NCBI RefSeq assembly: GCF_020447265.1 | Contig: NZ_JAJADR010000003.1 | Span: 372,001-436,000, forward strand | Reading direction: 5' to 3' | Length of the DNA: 64,000 nucleotides | Source of the DNA: Hymenobacter lucidus | GTDB lineage: Bacteria > Bacteroidota > Bacteroidia > Cytophagales > Hymenobacteraceae | Part shown: positions 8,365-16,818 of the stretch, piece by piece | Layout: each line of letters starts with the position of its first letter | How positions within the stretch are numbered: the first letter of the stretch is position 1 | Notes under the pieces: generated by a model | Told to the model about the DNA's origin: nothing | Databases searched by the model: none | Seen by the model: only the letters and a program-made list of their open reading frames with translations | Translations under genes and position numbers: made by a program

Positions 8365-11300
8365 ATGAAATCGTTGCTTTTCCGGCGCATCCTGCCGGCC
8401 GGACTCTTGTTGTTGCTCCTGGTGCTGGGCCTGGCCGCCTGGCTGCTGGGCACGCGCTGGGGTAAGCAGCAGTTGGAGCAGTGGGTACGGGTGCAGCTCA
8501 CGCGCAACTCGGAGCTGGTGCTGGCACCCTTCGACGTCACGATTTCGCCCTGGCGCGACTTTCCCCACCTCACCGCTTCCATCCGTCATATCAGCCTGAC
8601 GGACACCTCCTTTCGGGAGCAGCACCCAGTGTTGCGCGTGGGCCGCGCCGATATGCGCCTGGAGCTGAGCAGCCTGTTGCGTAAGCAGCTGCGCATCACC
8701 CGGCTCACGGTCTGGAATGTCGATTTTCTGGAGCGCGTCGATTCGCTGGGCCGCAGCTGGGGCCTGCACGGCAAGCGCCGCCACACCAGCAAAGGCGCCG
8801 GCCCACCCCTCGACGTGGCCCTGGACTCCCTGCTGGTGTACAACTTCCGCATCCAAACCCGCAACGACTTTGCCCACAGCGCCTTTGGGGCCGAGGTGCA
8901 ACGGGGCCGGCTTTCGGCCACCATCAGCCAGGGCGTGCTGCGGGCCCATGGCACGCTGGCCGGCGAGCTGAACTACCTGCGCAACAGCCGGGGCACGCTG
9001 TTTCAGAATAAACCCGTGTGGGCCGCCGTGAATTACGAGCTGGTTTTCAAGAAGCGTCAGGGTACGCTGCGCAACACCCGGGCCACGCTCAACGGCGACA
9101 CCATCCGCATTCAGGGCTCCCACACCACCATTGCCAACCAGCCGGGCACAGAACTCAACTTCCAGTTCGACGGGCAGCAGCCGTTGATGGAAGTGCTGCA
9201 CGCGGCCCTGCCCCCTACCGTGCTGCCCTTCATCAAAGGGGCTACCAGTCCCAGCAAGGCCCGCATCCACTACACTATTTCGGGCCTCACCAGCCCCACT
9301 ACCCGCCCCCGCAACATCCTGACCTTTAAGCTGCGCCGCGCCAGCCTGCGCTGGCCCGACGCCGCCCGCCACATCAACCACTGGGATTTGCAGGCTACCT
9401 ACGACAACGGCCCGGCCCACAACTCCACCACCACCGAGCTGTCGGTGCAGCACTGCCGGCTCTACTCCTCGGCAGGCCGGCTAAACGTGGCCCTGCGCAT
9501 CCGCGACTTCACCAAGCCCTTCGTGAGTGGGCGTTTCCGGGGGCGCACCGAGCTGCCCCAACTGGCGGCCGTGCTGGCGCCCGGCCAGTGGCGGGCCCGC
9601 CACGGCACGGCCGAAATGGACATCCGACTGCACGGCCTGCTACCCCCCACCGACGATGGCACCACTCTGCTGACCGAGCCGCAAAAGAGTTTGTCGGTGC
9701 GGGGCTCCATTGCGCTGCGCAACGCCTCGTTTCTGGTACTCGACCGCCAGGCCGACTTCTCCGAGCTGAATGTGCGCCTCGGACTGCAGGACTCCGTCTG
9801 GACCCTTTCCCAGGCCTCGGGCGTACTTGACCGGATGCGGTTTCAGGCCTCGGCTACCACCGTCAACCTCTTCGACTACCTCACTGGCCAGCGCCTGGCC
9901 ATGCAGGTCACAGGCAATTTCGCGGTGGATGAGCTGCGCGTGCAGCGGCTGCGCGAACTACTGCGCCCCCCAACGGCCACCAGTCGCCTGGTAGCCCGGC
10001 AGCGGGCAGCAGCAGCATCCACGAAGATTGCCACACTCGGCGGCAGCCTGATTCCGCCGGGCGTGCGGCTACACGTGGGCCTACGCTGCAACCGCCTGAT
10101 ACTGGCCGCCGATACGCTGCAGCAGCTGGCCGCCACCGTGCTCCACGACGGCCAGCGGGTGGAGTTGCAGCGCCTGGCCGTGCGCGTGTGGGATGCCGAT
10201 GTGCGCGGCCGGGTGTCGTGGCCCACCGATACGCTGCAGCAGGTGGCGCCTATTCAGTTCGACTTAGGCGTGCATTTCGATACGATAAACTACCGCCGAC
10301 TGGTAGCCCGCCTTTCCCGCCCGCCCAAGCGCGCGGCCAACGCCCCGGCGAGTCCGGCCCTGCGGGAACTGCTGTTGGCGGCCAACGGTCAGCTCACCTG
10401 CGACATTACCACACTACAGCTTAATGGGGGCGAAAACCTGCGCAGCCTGCAGTTCCAGCTGTTCAAGAAAGGCCCCGAGCTGCGCCTGCCAGCCCTCGAT
10501 TTTGCCACTACCCGCGGCGGCTCGGGCCATGCCTCGGTGGTGGTGCAGCTGGCCGGCATCCAGCTCACGGCCGCCGACGTCGACCTGAACCTGCATTACT
10601 CCACCCTCGATATTCAACGCCTGCTGCTGCTGCTGGCTAGCCTCAACCCGGAAGACAAAACCGTGCCCCTGCCCCAGAGCCGGATTGCCCGGCGGGCCGA
10701 GCGCCGGGCCCGTCGGCAGCAGACGGAAGGTGGCTCTATTCTTACCAACGGCATCCTGCGGGCCGTGGTACGGGTACGGGCCGACCGGGTAAACTACGGC
10801 GCCGTGCGGGGCCGCAGCTTCGAGCTGCTCTCCCACCTGCGCGACGGCGCGGCCCGGGTCGACAACTGCTCGTTGCGCGCTTTCCAGGGCCTGGTGGAGC
10901 TGCGGGGCGGCATGCTGCTCAACGTGGACCGCCAGCACCACCCGCTGCACGTGCAGATGCGGCTGCAGGACGTGGACCTGTCGGATCTGTTTTCGGCCGG
11001 CACCTCCATTGGCCTCACCGTGCCCGACCGGAAGAACATCAAAGGCACGATGCGCTGCGCCACCGACCTGCACACCGACCTGGATTCGACCTTTCTGCCC
11101 CGCCTCGACCAAACCCTGGGCTACCTCAAAGCCGACCTGCGCGACCTGGAGCTGCTCAATGTGGAGGCCCTCTCGCAGGTACTGAAATTTATGCGCGCCG
11201 AGCGGACCAATCACCTGTTTTTCGAGCCGTTCAGCAGCCAATTTCTGCTCAATCGGGGCCAGCTGCTAATTCCAGACCTGGACCTGAACAGCAACCTGAG

Positions 11301-11610
11301 CAACCTGGAAGTCAGTGGCTCTTATTTTCTGGATGGCCGCGCCAACCTCTACGTGGGCCTCAACCCGATGCAGGCCCTGTTTGGCGACAATGAGAAGCGC
11401 ATCGAGCGAATTCAGCAGAGCGAGCCGCTACGCCGCCCCAACCACCGGCTAACCTATATCAACCTGCAGCGCCCGGCCGCCGGCAGCCGCTACTCCGTGC
11501 GCCTGTTTAAGGGCCAGGAGCAGCGCGAGCAGCAAGCCCTGCTGCGCCGGCAAATGCGCGAACTGCTCATCACCCAGGGCCTCGATACCACGCTGCGCCT
11601 GCTGCGCTGA
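8365..11610 (+). CDS. AsmA-like protein (large envelope protein)
   Basis: A 1081-aa protein with one N-terminal membrane anchor (residues about 9-32, LPAGLLLLLLVLGLAAWLL) followed by a long periplasmic region built of repeating beta-strands. The early phrase LAPFDVTISPWRDFPHLTASIRHISLTDT is typical of AsmA proteins, and the C-terminal part around LEVSGSYFLDGRANLYVGL matches the AsmA C-terminal region. Family members form lipid-transfer bridges or affect outer-membrane assembly. The ATG at 8365 is chosen because it places the hydrophobic segment at the N-terminus; in-frame codons from 8287 add an unlikely extension. It stands alone, divergent from the Pro-rich small gene. Confidence 0.88.
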   Translation: MKSLLFRRILPAGLLLLLLVLGLAAWLLGTRWGKQQLEQWVRVQLTRNSELVLAPFDVTISPWRDFPHLTASIRHISLTDTSFREQHPVLRVGRADMRLELSSLLRKQLRITRLTVWNVDFLERVDSLGRSWGLHGKRRHTSKGAGPPLDVALDSLLVYNFRIQTRNDFAHSAFGAEVQRGRLSATISQGVLRAHGTLAGELNYLRNSRGTLFQNKPVWAAVNYELVFKKRQGTLRNTRATLNGDTIRIQGSHTTIANQPGTELNFQFDGQQPLMEVLHAALPPTVLPFIKGATSPSKARIHYTISGLTSPTTRPRNILTFKLRRASLRWPDAARHINHWDLQATYDNGPAHNSTTTELSVQHCRLYSSAGRLNVALRIRDFTKPFVSGRFRGRTELPQLAAVLAPGQWRARHGTAEMDIRLHGLLPPTDDGTTLLTEPQKSLSVRGSIALRNASFLVLDRQADFSELNVRLGLQDSVWTLSQASGVLDRMRFQASATTVNLFDYLTGQRLAMQVTGNFAVDELRVQRLRELLRPPTATSRLVARQRAAAASTKIATLGGSLIPPGVRLHVGLRCNRLILAADTLQQLAATVLHDGQRVELQRLAVRVWDADVRGRVSWPTDTLQQVAPIQFDLGVHFDTINYRRLVARLSRPPKRAANAPASPALRELLLAANGQLTCDITTLQLNGGENLRSLQFQLFKKGPELRLPALDFATTRGGSGHASVVVQLAGIQLTAADVDLNLHYSTLDIQRLLLLLASLNPEDKTVPLPQSRIARRAERRARRQQTEGGSILTNGILRAVVRVRADRVNYGAVRGRSFELLSHLRDGAARVDNCSLRAFQGLVELRGGMLLNVDRQHHPLHVQMRLQDVDLSDLFSAGTSIGLTVPDRKNIKGTMRCATDLHTDLDSTFLPRLDQTLGYLKADLRDLELLNVEALSQVLKFMRAERTNHLFFEPFSSQFLLNRGQLLIPDLDLNSNLSNLEVSGSYFLDGRANLYVGLNPMQALFGDNEKRIERIQQSEPLRRPNHRLTYINLQRPAAGSRYSVRLFKGQEQREQQALLRRQMRELLITQGLDTTLRLLR

Positions 11611-11641
11611 AGCCATTTTTGCCGCCCGCCATGCAGAAGTA

Positions 11642-11803
11642 TAGCGAAGCATCTTGTGTGGTGTCGTTGTTGAAAAAAGAACCTCATTCCGAGTTTGCCG
11701 GGGAATCTCGCGTGCTGACGTTGTTGGGACCAGAACATGCTGCTCACTCTATCGGCCGCTTGTCGATGCATCTTGCGTGCATTACCATTGCACGCGAGAT
11801 GTC
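11642..11803. repeat. Cluster of degenerate intergenic repeat units
   Basis: Two related stretches at 11642-11672 and 11700-11727 share an ATCTyGyGTG...GTTGTTG pattern. A third at 11766-11803 folds as a hairpin, with ATGCATCTTGCGTGCA pairing imperfectly with TTGCACGCGAGATGT across a short loop. The 248-bp gap between the AsmA-like and amine oxidase genes consists mostly of these units. They look like remnants of a dispersed palindromic intergenic repeat family. Confidence 0.5.
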
Positions 11804-11858
11804 TCGCTAAGGCTCGACATGACAGGCTTTTTGCCTTAATCCACTGCTTTACTCTATA

Positions 11859-13172
11859 ATGACTGAACCTGAAATCCTTGTTATCGGAGCCGGGGCCGCG
11901 GGGCTGCTGGCGGCCCGGGAGCTAAGCCGCGCCGGCCGCCACGTGCTGGTACTCGAAGCCCGCCCTCGAATCGGAGGCCGGATTCATACGTTCAACGGCG
12001 CGGGCTTCAGTGGCCCCACCGAAGCCGGGGCCGAGTTTTTGCACGGCGAAGTAGCTCTCACCCGGGAGCTGCTACAGGAAATTGGGGTAGCCACTCACGA
12101 CACAGCCGGCACTACCTACGAAGTGGAAAACGGCTTGCTACAGACGGCGGAAAGCTTTCTGGCTGAGATGCCCTTGCTACTGGCAAAGCTTCATGCCCTG
12201 CCCCACGACCTGCCGCTGGCCGATTTTCTGACCAAATATTTCTCCGAAGACGAACACCAGCCACTGCGCGAAACCGTTACGCGCTTTGCCGAAGGCTACG
12301 ATGCCGCCGATGCCCGCCGCGCCAGCTCCTTTGCCCTGCGCGACGAGTGGTCGGGCGGCGGGGCCGAAGACTCGCCCCGGCCCGCGGGCGGCTACGGGCC
12401 ACTTATCCACCATCTGGCCCAGCAGGTGCAGGCTGCGGGCGGCGTTGTTCAGCTCTCCACTATTGTGCAGCAAATCCGGTGGCGACGCGGGCGGGTAGAA
12501 CTCCGTTGCGACCAGAACCGGCGCTACTCAGCCGCGCAGGTGCTGCTTACGGTGCCGCTAGGTGTGCTACAGGCCGAAGCTGGCACGCCCGGCCACCTGG
12601 CATTTGAGCCCGAGTTGCCGGCGCCGCGCGCCGCGGCGGCAGCCCTGGGATTTGGCCCGGTTATCAAGATTCTGCTCGAATTCCGAACTAGTTTCTGGCA
12701 GTATACCGGCCCCGAAATCCGCAATGCCGCGCCTGAGTTGGGGTTTCTCTTTTCCGATGCGGCCGTGCCAACCTGGTGGAGCCAGCTGCCCGAGGAACGA
12801 CCATTGCTCACCGGCTGGGTGGCCGGCCCCGCTGCCGATGCGCTTCGTAACGCCACCGATGAAGAAGTATTCACCCAAAGCCTGGCGGCGCTGGCCTACC
12901 TGTTTGGCGCTACTGCTGAGTTTCTGCACAGTCAGCTGGTAACCTGGCGCGTCGTCAACTGGGGGGCCGACCCATTTGCCCGCGGAGCCTACGCCTACGC
13001 CACCGTCGACTCGGCCGCGGCCCGCCGGGAGCTGGCCCGGCCGCTGGACGATACGCTGTTTTTTGCCGGGGAAGGGCTCTACGAGGGCCCGGCAATGGGC
13101 ACCGTGGAAGCCGCCTTGGTAAGCGGGCAGCAAGCGGCACGGCAGCTGCTGGCCGCCTCCCGAACGCTGTAG
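11859..13172 (+). CDS. Flavin monoamine oxidase family protein
   Basis: A 437-aa FAD-dependent oxidoreductase of the amine oxidase family, which oxidises amines to imines with release of peroxide. The dinucleotide-binding fold opens at residue 8 with VIGAGAAGLLAAREL, then VLEARPRIGGRIHT, the GGR motif contacting FAD. TEAGAEFLHGE follows at the substrate side. The C-terminal FAD segment reads FFAGEGLYEGPAMGTVEAALVSGQQAA. Length is typical. No signal peptide, so cytoplasmic. The actual amine is unknown, and polyamine or amino-acid oxidases share the same motifs. It is flanked on both sides by intergenic repeats. Confidence 0.92.
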   Translation: MTEPEILVIGAGAAGLLAARELSRAGRHVLVLEARPRIGGRIHTFNGAGFSGPTEAGAEFLHGEVALTRELLQEIGVATHDTAGTTYEVENGLLQTAESFLAEMPLLLAKLHALPHDLPLADFLTKYFSEDEHQPLRETVTRFAEGYDAADARRASSFALRDEWSGGGAEDSPRPAGGYGPLIHHLAQQVQAAGGVVQLSTIVQQIRWRRGRVELRCDQNRRYSAAQVLLTVPLGVLQAEAGTPGHLAFEPELPAPRAAAAALGFGPVIKILLEFRTSFWQYTGPEIRNAAPELGFLFSDAAVPTWWSQLPEERPLLTGWVAGPAADALRNATDEEVFTQSLAALAYLFGATAEFLHSQLVTWRVVNWGADPFARGAYAYATVDSAAARRELARPLDDTLFFAGEGLYEGPAMGTVEAALVSGQQAARQLLAASRTL

Positions 13173-13280
13173 AGATGCATAGTTGCGTCTCCTCGTTGAA
13201 CGATTGTCGGTTGGGATTAAAGCAACGTCAACAACGAGTGAGACGCAACTATGCGTCTCACTCGTTGTTGACGTTGCTTT
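13171..13280. repeat. Palindromic intergenic repeat with 29-bp perfect arms
   Basis: Arms 13219-13247 and 13252-13280 are exact reverse complements over 29 bp with a 4-nt loop (ACTA). A third copy of the core, GCATAGTTGCGTCTC at 13177-13191, is also complementary to 13240-13254, so two alternative hairpins are possible. The right arm ends GCTTTTC, allowing terminator use after the amine oxidase stop (13172). The GAGACGCAACTATGCGTCTC core looks like a dispersed repeat of this lineage. Confidence 0.75.
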
Positions 13281-13465
13281 TCTCAGGTCACATTTTACAG
13301 GACATATTCGGACCATAAGCCCAGCTTGAATTGTAGCTAACCCACACAAAACAGGACTCTTACCCTACCCTGTTCACAGCCGTGGTTTTTCGGGGCGGGT
13401 GGCTTTTTTTCTGGCGCGAAAGCCCGGACATTTGCCTTCTTGTCTCCTCTCAATTTCCACCTGCA

Positions 13466-14476
13466 ATGCAACACGCTTACCGCCGTGCCCGCCGCTGGCT
13501 ACTCGTCACGGCCCTGTATTTGAGTGCTCCTACCCTGCTTTTCGCCTGGGGAACCTGGGGTCATGAGCGCGTCAACCGCGCCGCCGTGCTGGCCCTACCG
13601 CCGGCTTTGCGCACGTTCTTCTACAACCACGTCGACTTCATGGTGCAGGAATCGGTGGTGCCCGATCTGCGCAAGTACACCCTCAGCGACAAAGCCGAAG
13701 GCCCGCGCCATTTCATCGACCTGGAAGACTACGGCGACCAGACCCAAATACCCCAGACTTCGCAGGAAGCCTACGCCAAGTACGAACCGGCTTTCCTCGA
13801 TAAAAACGGCCGCCTGCCCTGGTTTATTCAGGACATGTTGGGCAAGCTGACCCAGGCCATGAAAAACGGCCGCAAGGAAGACATCCTCTTCATTGCCGCC
13901 GACCTGGGCCACTACCTCGGCGACGCTACCCAGCCTCTGCACACCTCCCAGAACCACGACGGCCAGCTCACCGGCCAGAAGGGCATTCACGCCTTTTACG
14001 AGTCGCAGATGGTGGAGAAGTTCGGCAAAGACTACAACTTCAAGCTCAAGGAGCCCCAGCTGATTCAGGACCCGGTGGCCGAAACCTGGCGCATCATTGC
14101 CCAGGCCCACGCCTCGGCCGATACACTGCTCACCATCGAGAAAAAGCTGCAAACGGAGATGGGCACGACCAATATGCTGGAAGTAGACGCTCAGGGCCAG
14201 CCGAAAAAGAACGTCTTCAACAGCAATATCCGCACAGCGGCCTACACCGCCGGCTTCCACGCCGCCCTCAAGCGCATGGAAGAGCGGCAGCTGCGCATTG
14301 CGGCCCAGGCCGCGGCCAACTACTGGTACACAGCCTGGGTGAATGCCGGCAAGCCCGACCTTACCAAGCTCGACACCGAATATACGACCCGCAGCAGCCA
14401 GGCCAACCTGAAAGAGGAGCTGCGCCTGCTCCAGACCGGCAAGCTGGTCGACTTTTCCTCGTTTATGGAGTTCTAG
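13466..14476 (+). CDS. Zinc-dependent S1/P1 nuclease / phospholipase C family protein
   Basis: A 336-aa secreted zinc hydrolase. The signal peptide ends LLFA after residue 27, so the mature protein begins with Trp28. In the S1/P1 and bacterial phospholipase C fold the N-terminal Trp itself binds zinc. The next ligand motif WGTWGHERVNRAAV follows at once. Further ligand motifs are DLGHYLGDATQPLHTSQNHDGQ and IHAFYESQMVEKF. Members cut single-stranded nucleic acids or phospholipids; the sequence does not tell which. Start 13466 is chosen for the signal peptide. It ends at its own terminator and could serve phosphate scavenging. Confidence 0.88.
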   Translation: MQHAYRRARRWLLVTALYLSAPTLLFAWGTWGHERVNRAAVLALPPALRTFFYNHVDFMVQESVVPDLRKYTLSDKAEGPRHFIDLEDYGDQTQIPQTSQEAYAKYEPAFLDKNGRLPWFIQDMLGKLTQAMKNGRKEDILFIAADLGHYLGDATQPLHTSQNHDGQLTGQKGIHAFYESQMVEKFGKDYNFKLKEPQLIQDPVAETWRIIAQAHASADTLLTIEKKLQTEMGTTNMLEVDAQGQPKKNVFNSNIRTAAYTAGFHAALKRMEERQLRIAAQAAANYWYTAWVNAGKPDLTKLDTEYTTRSSQANLKEELRLLQTGKLVDFSSFMEF

Positions 14477-14520
14477 AATCCTGCCGTAGCGGGTAGCGCC
14501 AAGCTACTTTCGCCACGCTC

Positions 14521-14566
14521 AAAGCCTGTTTGCTCCGCCTGATTTTGGGCGTTGCAAACAGGCTTT
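14521..14566 (+). terminator. Terminator after the S1/P1-type gene
   Basis: A 13-bp perfect outer stem (14521-14533 and 14554-14566) with an inner CGCC/GGCG stem, ending in GGCTTTTTGC. It starts 45 bp after the stop codon at 14476. Confidence 0.8.
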
Positions 14567-14674
14567 TTGCTGGGCTTTACCTTTTGGTAAGTGTTTACTC
14601 ACTTCCGGCGTCCAAATTATCTTTCGCCTGATTTCCATAATCTTAACTATCGGAACCGATTGCGCGGCATATCA

Positions 14675-14684
14675 CAAACGTTTG
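14675..14684. promoter_or_regulatory. LacI-family-like palindrome upstream of the xylanase
   Basis: CAAACGTTTG is a perfect palindrome with the central CG typical of LacI/CcpA-family operators. It lies 36 bp upstream of the predicted -33 element. The regulator is not in this window. The rest of the 351-bp gap (14477-14827) holds the terminator and promoter listed separately. Confidence 0.35.
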
Positions 14685-14720
14685 CATCGTTTTTCTACTA
14701 AGCAGGTGCTTTTCAAGGCA

Positions 14721-14750
14721 TTGCTACGCTTGATTCGACCTCTATTTTTA
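14721..14750 (+). promoter_or_regulatory. Predicted promoter of the GH10 xylanase gene
   Basis: TTG at 14721-14723, a 19-bp spacer, then TATTTTTA at 14743-14750. This fits the Bacteroidota TTG-N19-TAnnTTTG pattern except for the last base. It predicts a leader of roughly 70 nt before the ATG at 14828. Confidence 0.45.
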
Positions 14751-14827
14751 GCACCGGAGAGTGGTATAATAGCACTTTTACTATTCTCCCAGGCCTTTCT
14801 ATCATCTAACCCCTACTCTCTTCCCAC

Positions 14828-16675
14828 ATGAGTAAACACCGACCCATTCTGTTATCAGCCGCCGTGCTGCTACTGGCCAGTGCCGCCACTGTGCGCGGCC
14901 AAAACACGCCCGTGGTGCAGCAGGCCGAAGCCGGCACGCTGGGCGCCGACTGGACTAGCCCCACCCAGGCCGGCGTGCAGTACGTTTCCGTGGTGCCCAC
15001 GGCCACTATTGCCAGCCAGAACCCCGGCACGGCCGCCCGCGTCATCACCTACAGCGTCACCTTTCTCGGGGCCGGCACCTACGACCTCTACGCCCGGGTA
15101 CGGGTGGGCGCGGCAGCCGCCAACGACGACAGCTTCTACTACGGCAACGGCTTCGGCACCAAGTCGCCCACCGACGACAACGACTGGATTACCATCAACC
15201 AAGTAGCCGGCGTGGGCTACACTACCGGCTCTCAGGCGGTAGACGGGGCCGGTTCGGCCCAGAGCGGCGTGTGGAAGTGGGTGAACATGTCGAAGATTGG
15301 CGGCGCCGAAACCCCGATTTCCTTTACCGTGCCCGCCAACAGCCTCACCCAGACGTTCCAGCTCGGTGCCCGCGAAGACGGCTTCGACATCGACAAAGTG
15401 GTGTTTGGAGCCACGGGGCTGTATTTCACCGTCACCAACCTCGACAACGGCCAGCAGGGCTCCGTCAATCCGCCGCCCCCGCCTTTCACGCCGGTAGGCC
15501 CGCCCATGGCTACGGGCAAGCCCAAGTTTCTGGGCGGTGTGTACAGCACCCCGCAGCTACCCAACTTCACGGCCTACTGGAACCAGGTGGTACCCGAAAA
15601 TGCCGGCAAGTGGGGCTCAGTGGAGGCCACCCGCGACGTGATGAACTGGACCGAGTTGGACGCGGCGTATAACCTGGCCCGAACCAACGGCTACCCCTTC
15701 CGCATGCACGTCCTGACCTGGGGTAGCCAGCAGCCCACTTGGATTGAAACCCTGCCTGCCGCCGAGCAGCTGGCCGAAATCCGGCAGTGGTATGCCGCCG
15801 TGGCCCAGCGCTACCCCACTATCGACTTTCTGGAAGTAGTAAACGAGCCCACCCACCAGCCCCCGAATACCACTGGCGGCGGCGGCAACTACATCAACGC
15901 CCTGGGCGGCAGCGGCACTACCGGCTGGGATTGGGTCATCACTTCCTTCCAGCTGGCCCGGCAGTATTTCCCTACCACCAAGCTGATGCTGAACGACTAC
16001 AGCGTGGAAAACACGGCGGCTAGTGCCCAGCGCTACCTCGACATCGTGAACCTGCTCAAAGCCCGCAACCTTATCGACGCGGTGGGCATTCAGGGCCACG
16101 CCTTTTCCACGCGGGGCCTGCCGGTAGCCAACCTGACGACTAACCTGAACACGCTGGCCTCGGCCGGATTGCCGCTCTACATCACCGAACTGGATATCGA
16201 CGGCGTGAATGCTCAGAGCCAGCTCGACGACCAAGTGCAGCTAACCGAATACCAGCGCGTATTTCCCGCCTTCTGGGAGCATCCGGCCGTGAAAGGTGTT
16301 ACGCTGTGGGGCTACCGGCCCGGCCACTGGCGCACTGCCCAGGGCGCTCAGCTAGTCAACGAGGACAACACCGAGCGTACTGCAATGGTGTGGCTCAAAA
16401 ACTACGTGAAGACCACCGTGCTGGGCACCGCCAAAGCTGATAACGCCGCCGTAAGTCTGTGCCCCAACCCGGTAACGAGTGGCTATTTCACCCTGAAAGG
16501 CACGGATAATCTTACCACAATTCGGGTGGTGGATATTCGGGGCCAGCTACTGCGCGAAATAGCTCTTCGCAACCAGGCTTCCGTTGATGTAAAGCTGGAT
16601 TTACGGCCCGGCATGTACGTTTTGCAGCTCTTGGATGGCAAAACCATTTCATCAAAGAAACTGGTTGTTGAATAA
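14828..16675 (+). CDS. Secreted GH10 endo-1,4-beta-xylanase with T9SS sorting domain
   Basis: A 615-aa exported enzyme that cleaves the xylan backbone. Order of parts: signal peptide (1-24, ending VRG), a beta-rich N-terminal module (about 26-205) that may bind carbohydrate, a Pro-rich linker (PPPPPF near 215-220), the GH10 catalytic barrel (about 228-530), and a type IX secretion C-terminal sorting domain (about 540-615, beginning LCPNPVTSGYF and ending in KLVVE). The GH10 acid/base is Glu340 in VVNEPTH, and the nucleophile is Glu454 in ITELDIDG. It stands apart from the xylan locus at 27.7-44.6 kb but would produce its substrates. A promoter and a LacI-like palindrome lie upstream. Confidence 0.95.
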   Translation: MSKHRPILLSAAVLLLASAATVRGQNTPVVQQAEAGTLGADWTSPTQAGVQYVSVVPTATIASQNPGTAARVITYSVTFLGAGTYDLYARVRVGAAAANDDSFYYGNGFGTKSPTDDNDWITINQVAGVGYTTGSQAVDGAGSAQSGVWKWVNMSKIGGAETPISFTVPANSLTQTFQLGAREDGFDIDKVVFGATGLYFTVTNLDNGQQGSVNPPPPPFTPVGPPMATGKPKFLGGVYSTPQLPNFTAYWNQVVPENAGKWGSVEATRDVMNWTELDAAYNLARTNGYPFRMHVLTWGSQQPTWIETLPAAEQLAEIRQWYAAVAQRYPTIDFLEVVNEPTHQPPNTTGGGGNYINALGGSGTTGWDWVITSFQLARQYFPTTKLMLNDYSVENTAASAQRYLDIVNLLKARNLIDAVGIQGHAFSTRGLPVANLTTNLNTLASAGLPLYITELDIDGVNAQSQLDDQVQLTEYQRVFPAFWEHPAVKGVTLWGYRPGHWRTAQGAQLVNEDNTERTAMVWLKNYVKTTVLGTAKADNAAVSLCPNPVTSGYFTLKGTDNLTTIRVVDIRGQLLREIALRNQASVDVKLDLRPGMYVLQLLDGKTISSKKLVVE

Positions 16676-16765
16676 ATCAGTTAGCCTCTTTTTTAAAACC
16701 ACTGCACTAATTTCTATTTAACCAGCACAAAAACATATAATTAATGCGCTGATTTTTTCAGCAGA

Positions 16766-16797
16766 AATAGCCGTGCAAATTGCTTTGCACGGCTATT
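16766..16797. terminator. Bidirectional terminator between xylanase and asnA
   Basis: A 14-bp perfect stem (16766-16779 and 16784-16797) with loop TTGC. It is followed on the + strand by CTATTTTTC. It sits between convergent stops at 16675 and 16819, so it can serve both genes. Confidence 0.85.
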
Positions 16798-16818
16798 CTA
16801 TTTTTCAGCGTCTCTTAA

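Noticed and set aside
8350..9453. 367-codon minus-strand open frame
   Set aside because: Antisense to the AsmA-like gene; no recognisable domain.
11619..11839. Two overlapping + strand open frames of about 60 codons
   Set aside because: Composed of intergenic repeat units between the AsmA-like and amine oxidase genes.
12567..13349. 260-codon minus-strand open frame
   Set aside because: Mostly antisense to the amine oxidase gene and runs into the repeat region.
14765..14770. TATAAT sequence upstream of the xylanase
   Set aside because: Looks like an E. coli-type -10, but Bacteroidota sigma factors use TAnnTTTG; the element at 14721-14750 fits better.
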